This document shows positions 46,524 to 56,632 of a stretch of 64,000 bases of DNA, in pieces. The stretch is from contig JAMPIQ010000001.1 of the NCBI GenBank assembly GCA_024699855.1, forward strand, positions 12,462,001 through 12,526,000, written 5' to 3'. Within the stretch, counting starts at the first letter, position 1. Every line of letters begins with the position of its first letter. Below the pieces are notes generated by a model. The model saw nothing but the letters and a program-made list of their open reading frames with translations. It had not been told where the DNA came from and did no database searches. Made by a program: the position numbers and the translations under genes. The DNA is from Aphelenchoides besseyi (taxonomy: Eukaryota > Nematoda > Chromadorea > Rhabditida > Aphelenchoididae).

Positions 46524-47328
46524 ATGCGATCGTTCGTTCTTTCCGTCGCCCTCATGGCATTTTTGGTTGCGGCCAAACCGTTGGAGGAAAAAGTTGAAGG
46601 TAAGTGATAGATTGTGTGTTCAATACTGAACGTGTTGTTTAGTTGAAGAAATGTTGCCTGTTGTTCCACATAGCGTTGGATTCGTCGATGCTGTTCCAAC
46701 TGTCACCGATGAAGTAGCAACCATCGTTGAAGGATCGGTTGAGAATTTGATTCCATTTGGTGCCGTGGAAGAGAAAAGCGAATCAGTGAAGAAAGATGCT
46801 CCCGAACAACAAGACACAATGCCTGTGGTCGATTGGCTAAGCTTGGTATTGAACGAAGATCTCGGCAAACCTGTAGAAGAGCCAACTACGACGACAGCAG
46901 TTTCGGAAAAGATCGTGAAATTGGAATGGTTGAAAGCGGCATTGAACTACGAGAGCTTTTTGCGTTACGGCCTTCCAACCACAACAACAACCGAAGCTTC
47001 AACAACAACTGTCGCTGTTCCAAAAGAAACCGATAGATTACATTGGCCCATTGCTCGTCAATTGGCTGCTCATTTGTTGGGACGAACTATGATTGATGTA
47101 ATGGAAAAGGAGGATCAACATTCGATTCTCAAGAACAAATTCCGTTGGTCCAAATTGAATGCTGAACCCGTGGAAAATTTTGAGCGCTACGTTCCCACTA
47201 ACAACGCAGTTCAATGGTCGAGTGCAGAAGCCGAAAATGTGAACGCACCAGCAATCGGAATCCCAAACGAAGTTCCTTCAAATTCCATCAAAAATAAGGA
47301 GCAATGGTTTGTTGATGAAGAAATGTAA
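46524..47328 (+). CDS. secreted acidic protein with Thr-rich linkers (unknown)
   Basis: Exons 46524-46599 and 46643-47328 give 253 aa. The signal peptide is clear (MRSFVLSVALMAFLVAAKP). The mature chain is acidic, with a Thr-rich linker (PTTTTTEASTTT) and weakly repeated helical segments (WLSLVLNEDLG, WLKAALNYESF), and contains no Cys after the signal. It ends WFVDEEM. AATAAA is at 47346-47351. The family is not recognised. Secretion is the only functional inference I make. Confidence 0.75.
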
Positions 47329-47465
47329 TTCTCTTATTTTGATGTAATAAACTCTATGATTAATCGAATTCATTCAAAGTAATCAAAGTTATGCTTAAAC
47401 AACCGAAATACAACGCAATGAGCAGAGATCGTTCAAATTACACAAACATTGGCGAGAAGATCAGG

Positions 47466-49073
47466 TCAGGTATCGTTGTCACAATTCGGATAACATTCGC
47501 CAATGTCGCTTTGCGTTAGATAGGGGAAAACACGTGCAGCCTTAGGATAGGCGGAGCCTGTACTTCGTTCGAATTCGGCAAGCATCAGACGGATTTGTTC
47601 AATTGAATTTCGTTTCTTGTTCCGCCAAAACCATCCACGATAACCCACTCCGCATTCAGTGACATTCGGCAGTGCCTGCAAAGACCAACAGTAAAAGAAT
47701 GCGACTCGTTTGCCACCTCAAAAGGCGATTCCCAGCCTTCATTTCCGATAGTTTGAGCTTTCCAGCCATGTAGAAGAAAGTCGAGTTCTGACCAGCCGTC
47801 ACCTAAACAATTCAATTTTATTTCTTCTCTTCAAATCTGACCTGTCAAATATCCGTCGCGTGCAAATCCATGGCTACGACGTAGAATGCGAAGTTTACCC
47901 GGAAATAAGCGCACCGCACCAAGATTGACTTTAACACATGTCACAAATGCCATGTAAGTGTCATAGTCGGTCCCGTTGTGCCAAATTTTATCACAGGCTT
48001 TAATTTCGCTTTTGGCTCCTGGTAAAACGGTTTGTAAGATGTGCATCTGAAAACATTCGATTGAACGCACAAGTGATTTCATCTCACTTGAAGGCAACCG
48101 TTGTCTGCTCCGTCGAAGTTGTTTGGTTGTATATCTAAATTGGGATGTTCAATTTTCGGCGATAAAACAAGTTACATTGCCAATCTGCCCACTTGCGAAG
48201 AAAATCACGTGCAAATTCGGTGTTCTTAACCAAGTAGTTTCCACTTGCAATTTCCCAATTGAAAAAACGTTCGTAGAACACGATGTCCACGCGATCGTCA
48301 ATCCACTCCTCAATGCAATGATTCGGATTCACGACTCCAGTGTCAGCGTCCAATACGAGCATCCAATCCGTGTCTTGCAAATAAACGGAAGCAGCACAAT
48401 GTTTTCTGAATAACAACTAAACAGAAATGTCGAAACAATTTGTAAACCAAAATGCACCTGATCATGTTGACAGTACTTATTCACTCTTTCGTCGTTGAAA
48501 AGATCACTAAAAATCCAAACAATTAACAATAGAAGAACATTTCACTTGCACTAAGTGAAGGGTATAGTTCGTTGATTTGATATAACACTTCAAACTTTCT
48601 TGTGCTATTTTGTAATGTCTTAAACACAATGATTAGTTCACGTACTTTGTTTAACGTATTACGTTTCATAACTGGATTTGGCATAAGCAACAAAGACTGT
48701 TACTTTGCCATAGATCGGCGGACACTCTCCCATGTTTACTCGACGACGCAAAGACGATTTCACTGGTAATTCCGTCGATCTCCACGGACTTCTACTGCTA
48801 CTCTCCAATCGATTTTTAAACTCCGAATTCACATCGTTCATTGGCATCGGATATTCATCGGTTGTTACTGATTTCTGAGTGGTCGGGTTGTTCGTTTGCT
48901 TTTGAGCAGGAAGACGGACCATCGGCGTTGTGTTTGAGAACGGAAACTTGTTATCCGATTGGAAGGCAACGAACAGAAAAAGTGTTCCAACAGCGATACA
49001 GAAAACCAACTAAAATCGTCGAACACCAATGTTATGACTTGCAACCTACTATTCGTTGACCGTACGCAGACAT
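47466..49073 (-). CDS. DUF273-family glycosyltransferase-like protein, copy 2
   Basis: The gene reads from ATG 49073 (exon 49073-49050), then 49009-48663, 48618-48550, 48506-48458, 48416-48176, 48134-48088, 48046 onward, to TGA 47466-47468. A signal anchor ([14 protein letters not shown]) follows a short N-terminus. It shares with copy 1 the block [14 protein letters not shown], the stretch [12 protein letters not shown], the metal-site [16 protein letters not shown] and the terminal [10 protein letters not shown]. Copies 1 and 2 also share a 347-nt exon. The intron between 48550 and 48506 has a GCAAGT donor, required to keep frame. Same inferred role as copy 1. Confidence 0.85.
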
Positions 49074-50151
49074 TTTGTTGCTCGTCCACAACCAACGTAT
49101 CCACAGACTTACTCTTTGGCGATCTGAAAACAAACCGATGTACGATTGTAACCGCATTCCAGTTCAAAAATGCTTTCTGATTCAATGCCGCAGAACAATC
49201 GCTGGGAAAGAACATCTCGGAGGTTTTGTTCGCCGTTTCGCTTCAACTTTGTTTACAAAAGAAGAGTGTGAACTTGAAATACGGCGGTAGTGGTCATTTA
49301 AATAAGTGCGAAAAGGAACCGACGAGGTTTCGTTTCGTCTATTCATTCAGTCGACGGATCTATCGAGAAAAAAGTAATCGGAATGCATGGGGAGTCTTGA
49401 AGGTGTCGAGACGGTAATTTAAAATCAAGGGCACGAAATTCAACATCACCATGCAATAAGACCAAAATGGCAATGGTTTGAAGTTAATTGAAGCAAATAC
49501 ATTCAATCAATAAGCTCAAGAATTGTTGCCAACATTATTCGAGCGTTTTCAGCCGAAGAAGCGTGTGTTTGTCTATGAATCTGCGGACAATTTGCCTGAG
49601 GGAAGAGAAAAGAAAACGTTCGCCAGAACCCAAATTGATTACAACACGGTTAATGATTGTCAGCTGAGTAATGAAGCCTATTGCGCTCGTTTTCGCTTTC
49701 GTTTAATTTCACAAAGAAATAACTCACCTCTCAACATTCGCGAAACCACAAACGCTCCCGAAGAAATCCCACGTGTGTGTTTAATCGCCGTTCATTTCGC
49801 TTCAAATCGAATTGATCTCTTGGCCATGAGTGTTTGAAACATTCAACAGTCACTTTCAATCTCTTCCCATTTGAATCCTACGCAGTTTTTGCTGATTAAA
49901 CGAATGGGCAAAGATCAACAGTCAACGCAAATATTTGATGTTTGCAGCGATTGCAGAACGATTTTGCGCATAAACAACCAACTTTGTGGTATTCAACGAA
50001 CCTCAAAAAAGTCTTATTCTTGTGGATTTCAAAAAAACTTCTTTTCGAATAGACTTCACCCTACGGACCATTAGTATTGATTCATTGGATAAATTCATGT
50101 AAATTAAAACAACAACCTTCGATTGAGATCATTTCCGCTCTTTCACGTCCA
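49074..50151. other. intergenic
   Basis: No supported gene. A 104-codon frame at 49523 begins at a non-ATG codon and shows no domain. Confidence 0.45.
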
Positions 50152-50664
50152 TCAAACGATCGCATTTTTCTCGTCTTCTCTCTGCAGTAACGACTTGAAA
50201 TACTTGAAATCTTCGTATATGATTTTGACGAAGTAGAATTCAACTAAACTGCCGACAATTTGCGTCGTTCCAACGACCATTCCAACTCTCGGACTTTGAT
50301 TTCCGATGGCCGTTTCGACTTTTTCTTTCGGATCCTGTAGTAGATCGACGGCCATGATTATCACGTAAACGCCAAATCCAATTCTTGCCATCGCATAAAG
50401 CGGCTAAAACAAAGTTTTAACAACTCGCAACTTTCAACGAACAGCGAAGATCAGATACCCGATGTAGAGGGTTGGCATTTTTCTTTTGTGTCCGTAGATG
50501 ATTCCAGCTAGGCAAACTGATGTGATGACATCGGCCATCACTGCGTAGTAATGATCAACATACGCATCTACGGCAATGAAACCAACACGGAATATAAGAT
50601 GTGTGATAGCGAAGATCAGTGCGGCGATGTGAATATGAATGCGGAAAAATGTGTAATCCTTCAT
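50152..50664 (-). CDS. four-helix membrane protein A (157 aa)
   Basis: Exons 50664-50443 and 50403-50152. Four hydrophobic helices are evident (IAALIFAITHLIF, YAVMADVITSVCLAGIIY, ARIGFGVYVIIMAV, VGMVVGTTQIVGSLVEFYFV). A short charged C-tail, YEDFKYFKSLLQREDE, follows. The same topology and a similar tail (YRDFDYLSRSIAELDEDHP) occur in the next gene upstream, so the two are probably tandem duplicates. The start used is the ATG at 50664; an in-frame GTG just upstream is ignored. Only 175 bp separate it from the upstream gene's stop, which would allow an operon. Function unknown. Confidence 0.7.
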
Positions 50665-50839
50665 TTCCACTGATTGAAGAATAGAACTCTGATCTAATAT
50701 TCATTAACTATTTCTCGGCTGTTAATAGGAAACCACAATTTCTACGCGTTTTATCACTCGACTGATAAAAATTGAATGTGGGAATTCGATTATTTGACTC
50801 TTGACGATATGATGACTGCTTAATATGCAACATTTTACT

Positions 50840-51601
50840 TTACAAGAACGGATGGTCCTCATCCAACTCGGCAATAGAACGCGATAAGTAGTCGAAATCA
50901 CGATACACGATGTTGACCTGAAGATACGATGGTTGGTTGATAGCAGCGACTTACCGTGTAATATAGAAATACGCACAACACTGCTAATTCCAGACCAACA
51001 GAAACGTAGAAATGTACCTCGTTCATTGTTTCTCTCTTGTCCTTTGTAGCATCCGATGATAACAAAAGTATTGTTGCCATAAAAAAAATCAACGCAATGA
51101 GTCCGTAGATAAGGGCTCCAAAGCCCTAAAAGTTAAAAGATGATTGGCGCTTGTGTATTTTGCACTCACGTTGAGAATGATATGTGGATAGTATAAGTAG
51201 GGGTTTTCTGTCGAACTTCCACGATAAACGAGCGCATAGAGAAGACCGTGAATAAGAAGCAGAACAGAAAGAAATGATGGACGAATAGAGAGATCGGTAT
51301 AAATTCCACACAAACATGCAGAGATCCCAATTTTGGCTACCAGTCGACTAGCAGACTAAAACATTGATCGATATTCTTTTACTAGAAATCAACGAACTCG
51401 GATGTGAACCCAATTGCAAACTCGATAGTAAGATGACTCCAAATCTTCTCGTGGATTTGTTCGAATCCATTCGGCTGCTTTGACTATTTCGCTCACATCG
51501 GGAGCTTGTCGAGGAACAAACGAGATCCATGTGTCCGTAGTTGGAATGAACTCCCAATCAAGTGACAGTAAACTGGCTCTCAACTCCTTCAATTCCATCA
51601 T
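50840..51601 (-). CDS. four-helix membrane protein B
   Basis: The gene reads from ATG 51601 through exons ending near 51396, then 51354-51171, 51123-50956 and 50918-50840. It has a longer cytosolic N-terminus than gene A (MMELKELRASLLSLDWEF), followed by four helices (LVAKIGISACLCGIY, FLSVLLLIHGLLYALVY, GFGALIYGLIALIFFMA, LELAVLCVFLYYTV) and the charged tail. It has the same layout as gene A immediately downstream. Not recognised as a named family. Confidence 0.7.
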
Positions 51602-51926
51602 TCCAAACCCAAATGCATGAGAACATAAGTTTCCTACGACTTTTTATGAACTCGCTCCGTTAGCCATAAATCGCGAATATAAACATCTACGGCCTTTCAT
51701 CTTGTCGTTTTGTAGCTTTGATTTTATTGCAAACTGTGAATCAACAGTTTCGAAGAAAACACTTGAGACTTTCGCTTTCAAGCGTTTTCATTACAAAACC
51801 GTGAATTCTAGTCCAACAAAATGAATCTATTTGATAGATCAGGGCCATCGACAGACCACCCAAGTAGACGTTGATTATAAACATCAGCTCTCGTATGTCT
51901 TTTTATTTCGTTCACTCAAAAGCAAA

Positions 51927-52128
51927 ATGCGATTGCTTTTTATTTTACTCTTAATTCTCTTTATTGTAATTGAAACTACATTGGCAGGTGATAGTCACGT
52001 GTGCAAGTGTTGACGATAATTGGTGAATTGCAGGTTGCAATGAACGGAAGTGTTTCTATAGTTGTCAGCTTGCTGGCTACGAAGCCGGAGGTTGCTTTTT
52101 GGGACTATTTTGTCTCTGCTCACATTGA
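51927..52128 (+). CDS. defensin-like (CS-alpha-beta) secreted peptide 1, 51 aa
   Basis: Exons 51927-51987 and 52034-52128. The signal peptide MRLLFILLLILFIVIETTLA is followed directly by a mature peptide of about 31 residues. It contains six cysteines spaced C-x4-C-x3-C-x9-C-x5-C-x-C, with GGC before the fourth. That is the cysteine-stabilised alpha-beta signature of arthropod and nematode defensins. Likely an extracellular antimicrobial peptide, by family inference. Too short for most annotation pipelines. Confidence 0.8.
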
Positions 52129-52369
52129 TACCAAGTCGATTCTAATTGTGAATGTGAAATGTGTTATCGTTTGAATAAACTTTCGTAATTTGGTTTGTAA
52201 TCGAAGGTTAATGTTTGACCACGAGTGCATAGACTGCGGATGTTCGAAAGCACACAAACGATAACAAACTTTAAATCGTGAAGTTGTTTGATAGACAGCC
52301 AGTGTTGTTGTTTTCGCGTACTTTAAGCCACCAGTTGTCCATTTTGAAGTCATCTGCTGTCCAGACGTG

Positions 52370-52758
52370 ATGCACGTGATTCGTTTACTTATTTTGCTCT
52401 TTTTAACTTTGATTCTATTTCTCAATCTAACAGTCGCAGTTCGACAGGATCCAAGTGAGTTTACACAAAACAAACATCCAACCCAGAACTCCCGTGTTCC
52501 AGAATGCGATAATAAGAAGTGCAACGATGATTGCAAGAAACAAGGATTCGAAGGTGGACGTTGTGATGTAAGATCTTCGAATGTCGTTGAATTCAAAGAT
52601 ATTACAAAGCTATTTTTTGGTACAAGAAACGAAATTAAAAGGTTTTGGACGCTTTTCGGGCAACAAAAATTACAATTCTTAAACTAAACCTGAAATTCCA
52701 CCCAATGTTCTTATTCGAAACGTTTTAGGTGAAGAACCAATGTGGTTGCAATTTGTAA
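52370..52758 (+). CDS. defensin-like (CS-alpha-beta) secreted peptide 2, 75 aa
   Basis: Exon 1 runs 52370-52567 and exon 2 is only 30 nt (52729-52758), encoding the last two cysteines (NQCGCNL). A signal peptide (LLILLFLTLILFLNLTVAV) is followed by a pro-segment of about 22 residues and then the same C-x4-C-x3-C-x9-C-x5-C-x-C spacing as peptide 1. Apart from the cysteines and a G-x-E-x-G-G pattern, the mature sequences differ, and peptide 2 is more charged. The shared spacing across the splice supports the 161-nt intron. Confidence 0.78.
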
Positions 52759-53064
52759 GCAGACTTAGTACCCTCGAACATTCGTTGAAAGTCCCGTGTT
52801 ATTGTTGTTGAACGTGAATAAAAGAATCCAACATTCGAACACTCCGTAGATCCGTTGACTATCAACCACGGGAATTCTGTCCACACGGTTTGCATTGTCG
52901 CAGAAGAACTGCGTTTTTTTTTATTAATTTTCCCATCCAAACGTTTCTCATTACCTTGGCAACAGAATTGAGATGAGCAATTGAGCAAACTGCTGTTCGT
53001 TTTCGGTTTTACATTCCAGCAATTGGTTGCCTCATGTGCTCCGTTTGAAGTCAACGAGTAACCA

Positions 53065-54414
53065 ATGAAGATGAGCGCTGATGACTCCTCATCTTCGGGC
53101 GATGTGCGGCGTGTGGTGTTGCCAGCCAACTCAATCGGATCACAAAAAGTAGGTTATGAACTTTAATTTGATTACAAAAAGAACCACAGATCAACAGCTT
53201 CAAAGTGGTGGAGGATGCGCTGAAGAATATGCAGACCTATCAGGTCTTCAGAGACAACACGGCTCGAATAAACCACATGGACTACAGTCACGATGGGAAG
53301 CTGTTGATTTCGTCGTCGGACGACGATTCGATGGTCGTTTATGATCTCGATAAGGCGACCAAATTGCAAACTGTTCGACTCAGCTCACTCGACTGTAAAT
53401 ACTCGGAATTTCAGGTGAACAGCAAGAAATACGGAGTTTGTTTGATCCAATTTGCTCACGACAACAAAAGCGTAATACACGCGTCTTCCAAAGTTGATAG
53501 TATGCGAATCAATTTGTAGTATTTCATTGGGGTTTTCAGATACAATTCGCTATCTGTCCATTGATAACAAACAATATCTTCGCTATTTTACTGGACATGT
53601 TAAACGGCAGGACAAATTAACGATCGATTGACATTATTGGTGTGATTTCAGTGTTCGCTCGCTGAGCATGTCTCCGGTCGATGAATGTTTCTTGTCATGT
53701 TCTTTAGACAATTCGATGAGGTTGTGGGATTTACGGGTTCAAACTTGTCAAGTAGCTTTAATTCATTTCACTTCCACCCAATGTATTTAGGCCATTTTGA
53801 TCAATAGTGTACCGGCCATTGCGTCATTCGATCGGAACGGAATGGTTTTCGGCGTCGCTTTGGGCTCCAAAATGCTGAAAATGTACGACATTCGACATTT
53901 CGACCGCGTGAGTTTCCTTTTCCTGTATTCTGATTTTTACGAGATTTAGGGTCCATTTCTAACAATCAATTTGCCTTCTGAATGCCATTCCGAAGCGAGT
54001 AACATGCAATTTTCTCCGAACAACAAACTGGCGGCCATCGGAACTCGTTCGGACGAACTGTATGTCGTGGACACGTTTGAATCAAAATTTCTATATCGTC
54101 TTCGAGGACATAAGAACGATAACGTACGTTTGGATTTGTGACCATTATACTCGGTGTTCAATCTGCAGCATGTCAATTTGAAGCCAACATTCGCTCCCGG
54201 CTCACGGCACGTCATTTGTGGTGGAACGGACAACACGATTTCTGTGTACTCGTTAGCCAAGGGCGAGATCTGTCAACGATATCGAACCGAACACAAAACT
54301 CCGATAGAGAATGTCATATTCAATCGAAAATACCTGATGATGTGCACTTCTTGTACGGAAGTTCGTGTCTGGTTACCGGGAATCGATGACCTACACACAC
54401 ACAGCAAACACTAA
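53065..54414 (+). CDS. WDR82 / Swd2 WD40 protein
   Basis: A multi-exon gene from ATG 53065 to TAA 54412-54414. The order of blades matches WDR82: [96 protein letters not shown], then the later blades and VWLPGIDDL near the end. WDR82 is the RNA-polymerase-II-CTD-binding subunit of SET1/COMPASS H3K4 methyltransferase and of the PNUTS-PP1 termination complex, and acts in the nucleus. The intron 53607-53651 begins GCAGGA and is needed to restore the KRV of the family. It is notable, but not evidence of interaction, that a PP1 gene lies 7 kb away. Confidence 0.93.
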
Positions 54415-54852
54415 GCTAATGCTGGTCTCTTGATCGAAGAAAACTTCAAATTGCTAATGTACAGTTAAATATTTCCAATGTTCTTCGATCTCTTTCTTCA
54501 TATCCTTTACCTCCACTTATTTGATCATTGAAATTTGTTTATATGTCGTTTTGATTTCATATCAAAAAACGATAATAACAGTCTTCAAAATAAATCATCT
54601 TGTTGCACACTGACAGTTCGATTTGAGTGTTTAATCAAGTATCAGTGTTTATTTTGAGGACGAAGACTTACGATTTCTTCTTGTTACCCTCTTTTTGTCT
54701 CTTTCTTTCTGTGAGTGCTCTTGTAATGAGCCCCAACCAAATCACTAAATCGACTTCTCAAATAAACAGAGTTGAGTCTATCATATAAACAAACACACGG
54801 TTAACAATCGTTCGGACGAAATGAGTTTCTTTCGCTCATTCAGTTAGCGAGA
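54415..54852. other. intergenic
   Basis: 3' flank of WDR82 and 5' flank of the next gene. AT-rich, no feature seen. Confidence 0.5.
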
Positions 54853-55273
54853 ATGGCGGTCGATTTGAGTCTGAAAGTCTTGTTGTTGTAAGTTCTTGGC
54901 AAGAGATCTGAATTTTTTTGTTAGCAAGTTGATACGAAAATTGGACAAAAGGAACCGTCCGTTGCCCGCTCCAGTTCCACATCACTCGGATGATTCGGCG
55001 GCTCGAAAGATCTGCAATGAAATTCAGGGACAAACAGATGAGGAACGTGAGATGATCAAAATACGAGTACTCGGCGAAATTCGTTCACAGTATGCCGAGA
55101 CAATGGAAGAAGAAAAGGTAAGATTGTTGAACAAGATGACAACCGTTTGAGCGGTTTAGATCGAGAAGGATCAGGAAATGTTCGAGTTTCTTGAGCTCAA
55201 AAACCACTTCTTGACTATGCGTCCTCAACCGGTGGTTATCGATGGAGTTCATATTTCGGTCGTTGTTGATTAG
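54853..55273 (+). CDS. hypothetical 113-aa soluble protein
   Basis: Exons 54853-54887, 54925-55117 and 55160-55273. It starts MAVDLSLKVLLF and has a basic, Pro-rich segment (KRNRPLPAPVPHH), a long charged helix (DEEREMIKIRVLGEIRSQYAETMEEEK) and a hydrophobic C-terminus (VVIDGVHISVVVD). There is no cleavable signal peptide beyond the weak N-terminal hydrophobicity. All junctions are canonical. Family not recognised. Confidence 0.65.
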
Positions 55274-55551
55274 AGCAGTTAATGAGAAATCCGGTAAATT
55301 TTCTTTAGTTCTTAAGCTTTTCTTTTACACCACTGTTGACGAGGTTGTCAGTAATAAGCAGCTAAATAGTGAAGTGATTGTTGCAAACACTTTATTTATA
55401 GAAGGCTCAGAATAAACAATCAAATAGTTTGTCCTTATGATTTTGATTCAAACTTAAAGACTCAATTGCACAACGAGTCCAGAACAAATCCAACGCAGAG
55501 CCAAAAGAAGGCGACTAACGAAAATCTCTGAAACCACAGACAATGATTCAA

Positions 55552-56235
55552 TCATGGCAATTGAATGATCACATTTGTTGCTGTAGTTTTCGGTTGATAG
55601 ACAACGGCATCGGAGACTACAGTCAAGACAGTTAAGACCAGAACGATTGTCAACATGAACATCGCAACGTTTTTGGTTTTCCATTGCGCTGGAATGATTC
55701 CAATCGTGAACCAATTCATCCGTATAAGAAGCAGAATAAGCGCTCCGACTAAAGTGACAAGTTAAATTTACGATAGTGAACTTACGATGACTAATAAAAG
55801 CAGTGATCTTCCAGCGAACATGAGGCTCAGAGACACCACCGAATGCTGAGATTCCAATTGACAAGTAGGCCTAAACACTGTGAGTATTGGCCGCTCATTA
55901 CAATTACCAATCCAACGATTTGAGCAAAAACCGATAGAACCACAGTGCCGGGAAGCGTGAAAACAAACAACTGGAAAGTATCCATCCACAGTGGTTGAAG
56001 CGTTAGACTGTCGACAGAATTCGTTGGATATGCGGTACGAACAAAGAACATGATTGCAATCACTTGAAGCAAAGCTGACCAAACAAAATAACAATTGATT
56101 TGAAGAATGAACATTTGCGAGTTTTTGTTGTCAATCAGATCAAGAGTCCCTAATAGATTTTATTTTTTGGAAGCAAATTAATCGTGAAAAAAGTTTGTTT
56201 AAAGGCCAAAGTGAACAAAGGAAAGAAAAGATCAT
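55552..56235 (-). CDS. multi-spanning (about four-helix) membrane protein
   Basis: The gene reads from a tentative ATG 56235 (exon 56235-56217, then 56149 downward) to TGA 55552-55554. Hydrophobic helices: CYFVWSALLQVIAIMFFV, FQLFVFTLPGTVVLSVFAQIV, then after introns VGALILLLIRMNW and FMLTIVLVLTVLTVVS. It ends NVIIQLP. The first exon is short and therefore uncertain. The topology is reminiscent of the pair at 50152-51601, but I see no clear sequence match. Confidence 0.6.
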
Positions 56236-56632
56236 GATGCTTGAATAAATGGAATCAATCGAGAGCAGTCTAAATGTCCAATTGAGATTCGAAGAGTTGA
56301 TTGCCATTCACCTTCTTCGCACATAGCTTCTGAGCTGTAAACGATACTTCTCGATGGCGGTCATTGAAATTGGAACTTCACGTCAATAGATGATTTCGTC
56401 ATTTGCTAATAGTACGATTATCAACCTAAACTCGTGATTATAACTCAGTAAGAACAAGATTTTATTGTCGCTTTCAATGTTAAACTTCGAATAAGATTGC
56501 TGTCTTTATGATAAGCAGTTTAAGTACAATATTAGACAACGAAATTGATTGAGATCACAAGATCCTTTGTCCGAATTCACGGTTTTTATTTCAACGAAAA
56601 AGCAGAGAAAAAGAATAGGTCCTACATGACGA
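56236..56632. other. intergenic
   Basis: AT-rich DNA between two minus-strand genes. No exon with splice support. Confidence 0.45.
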
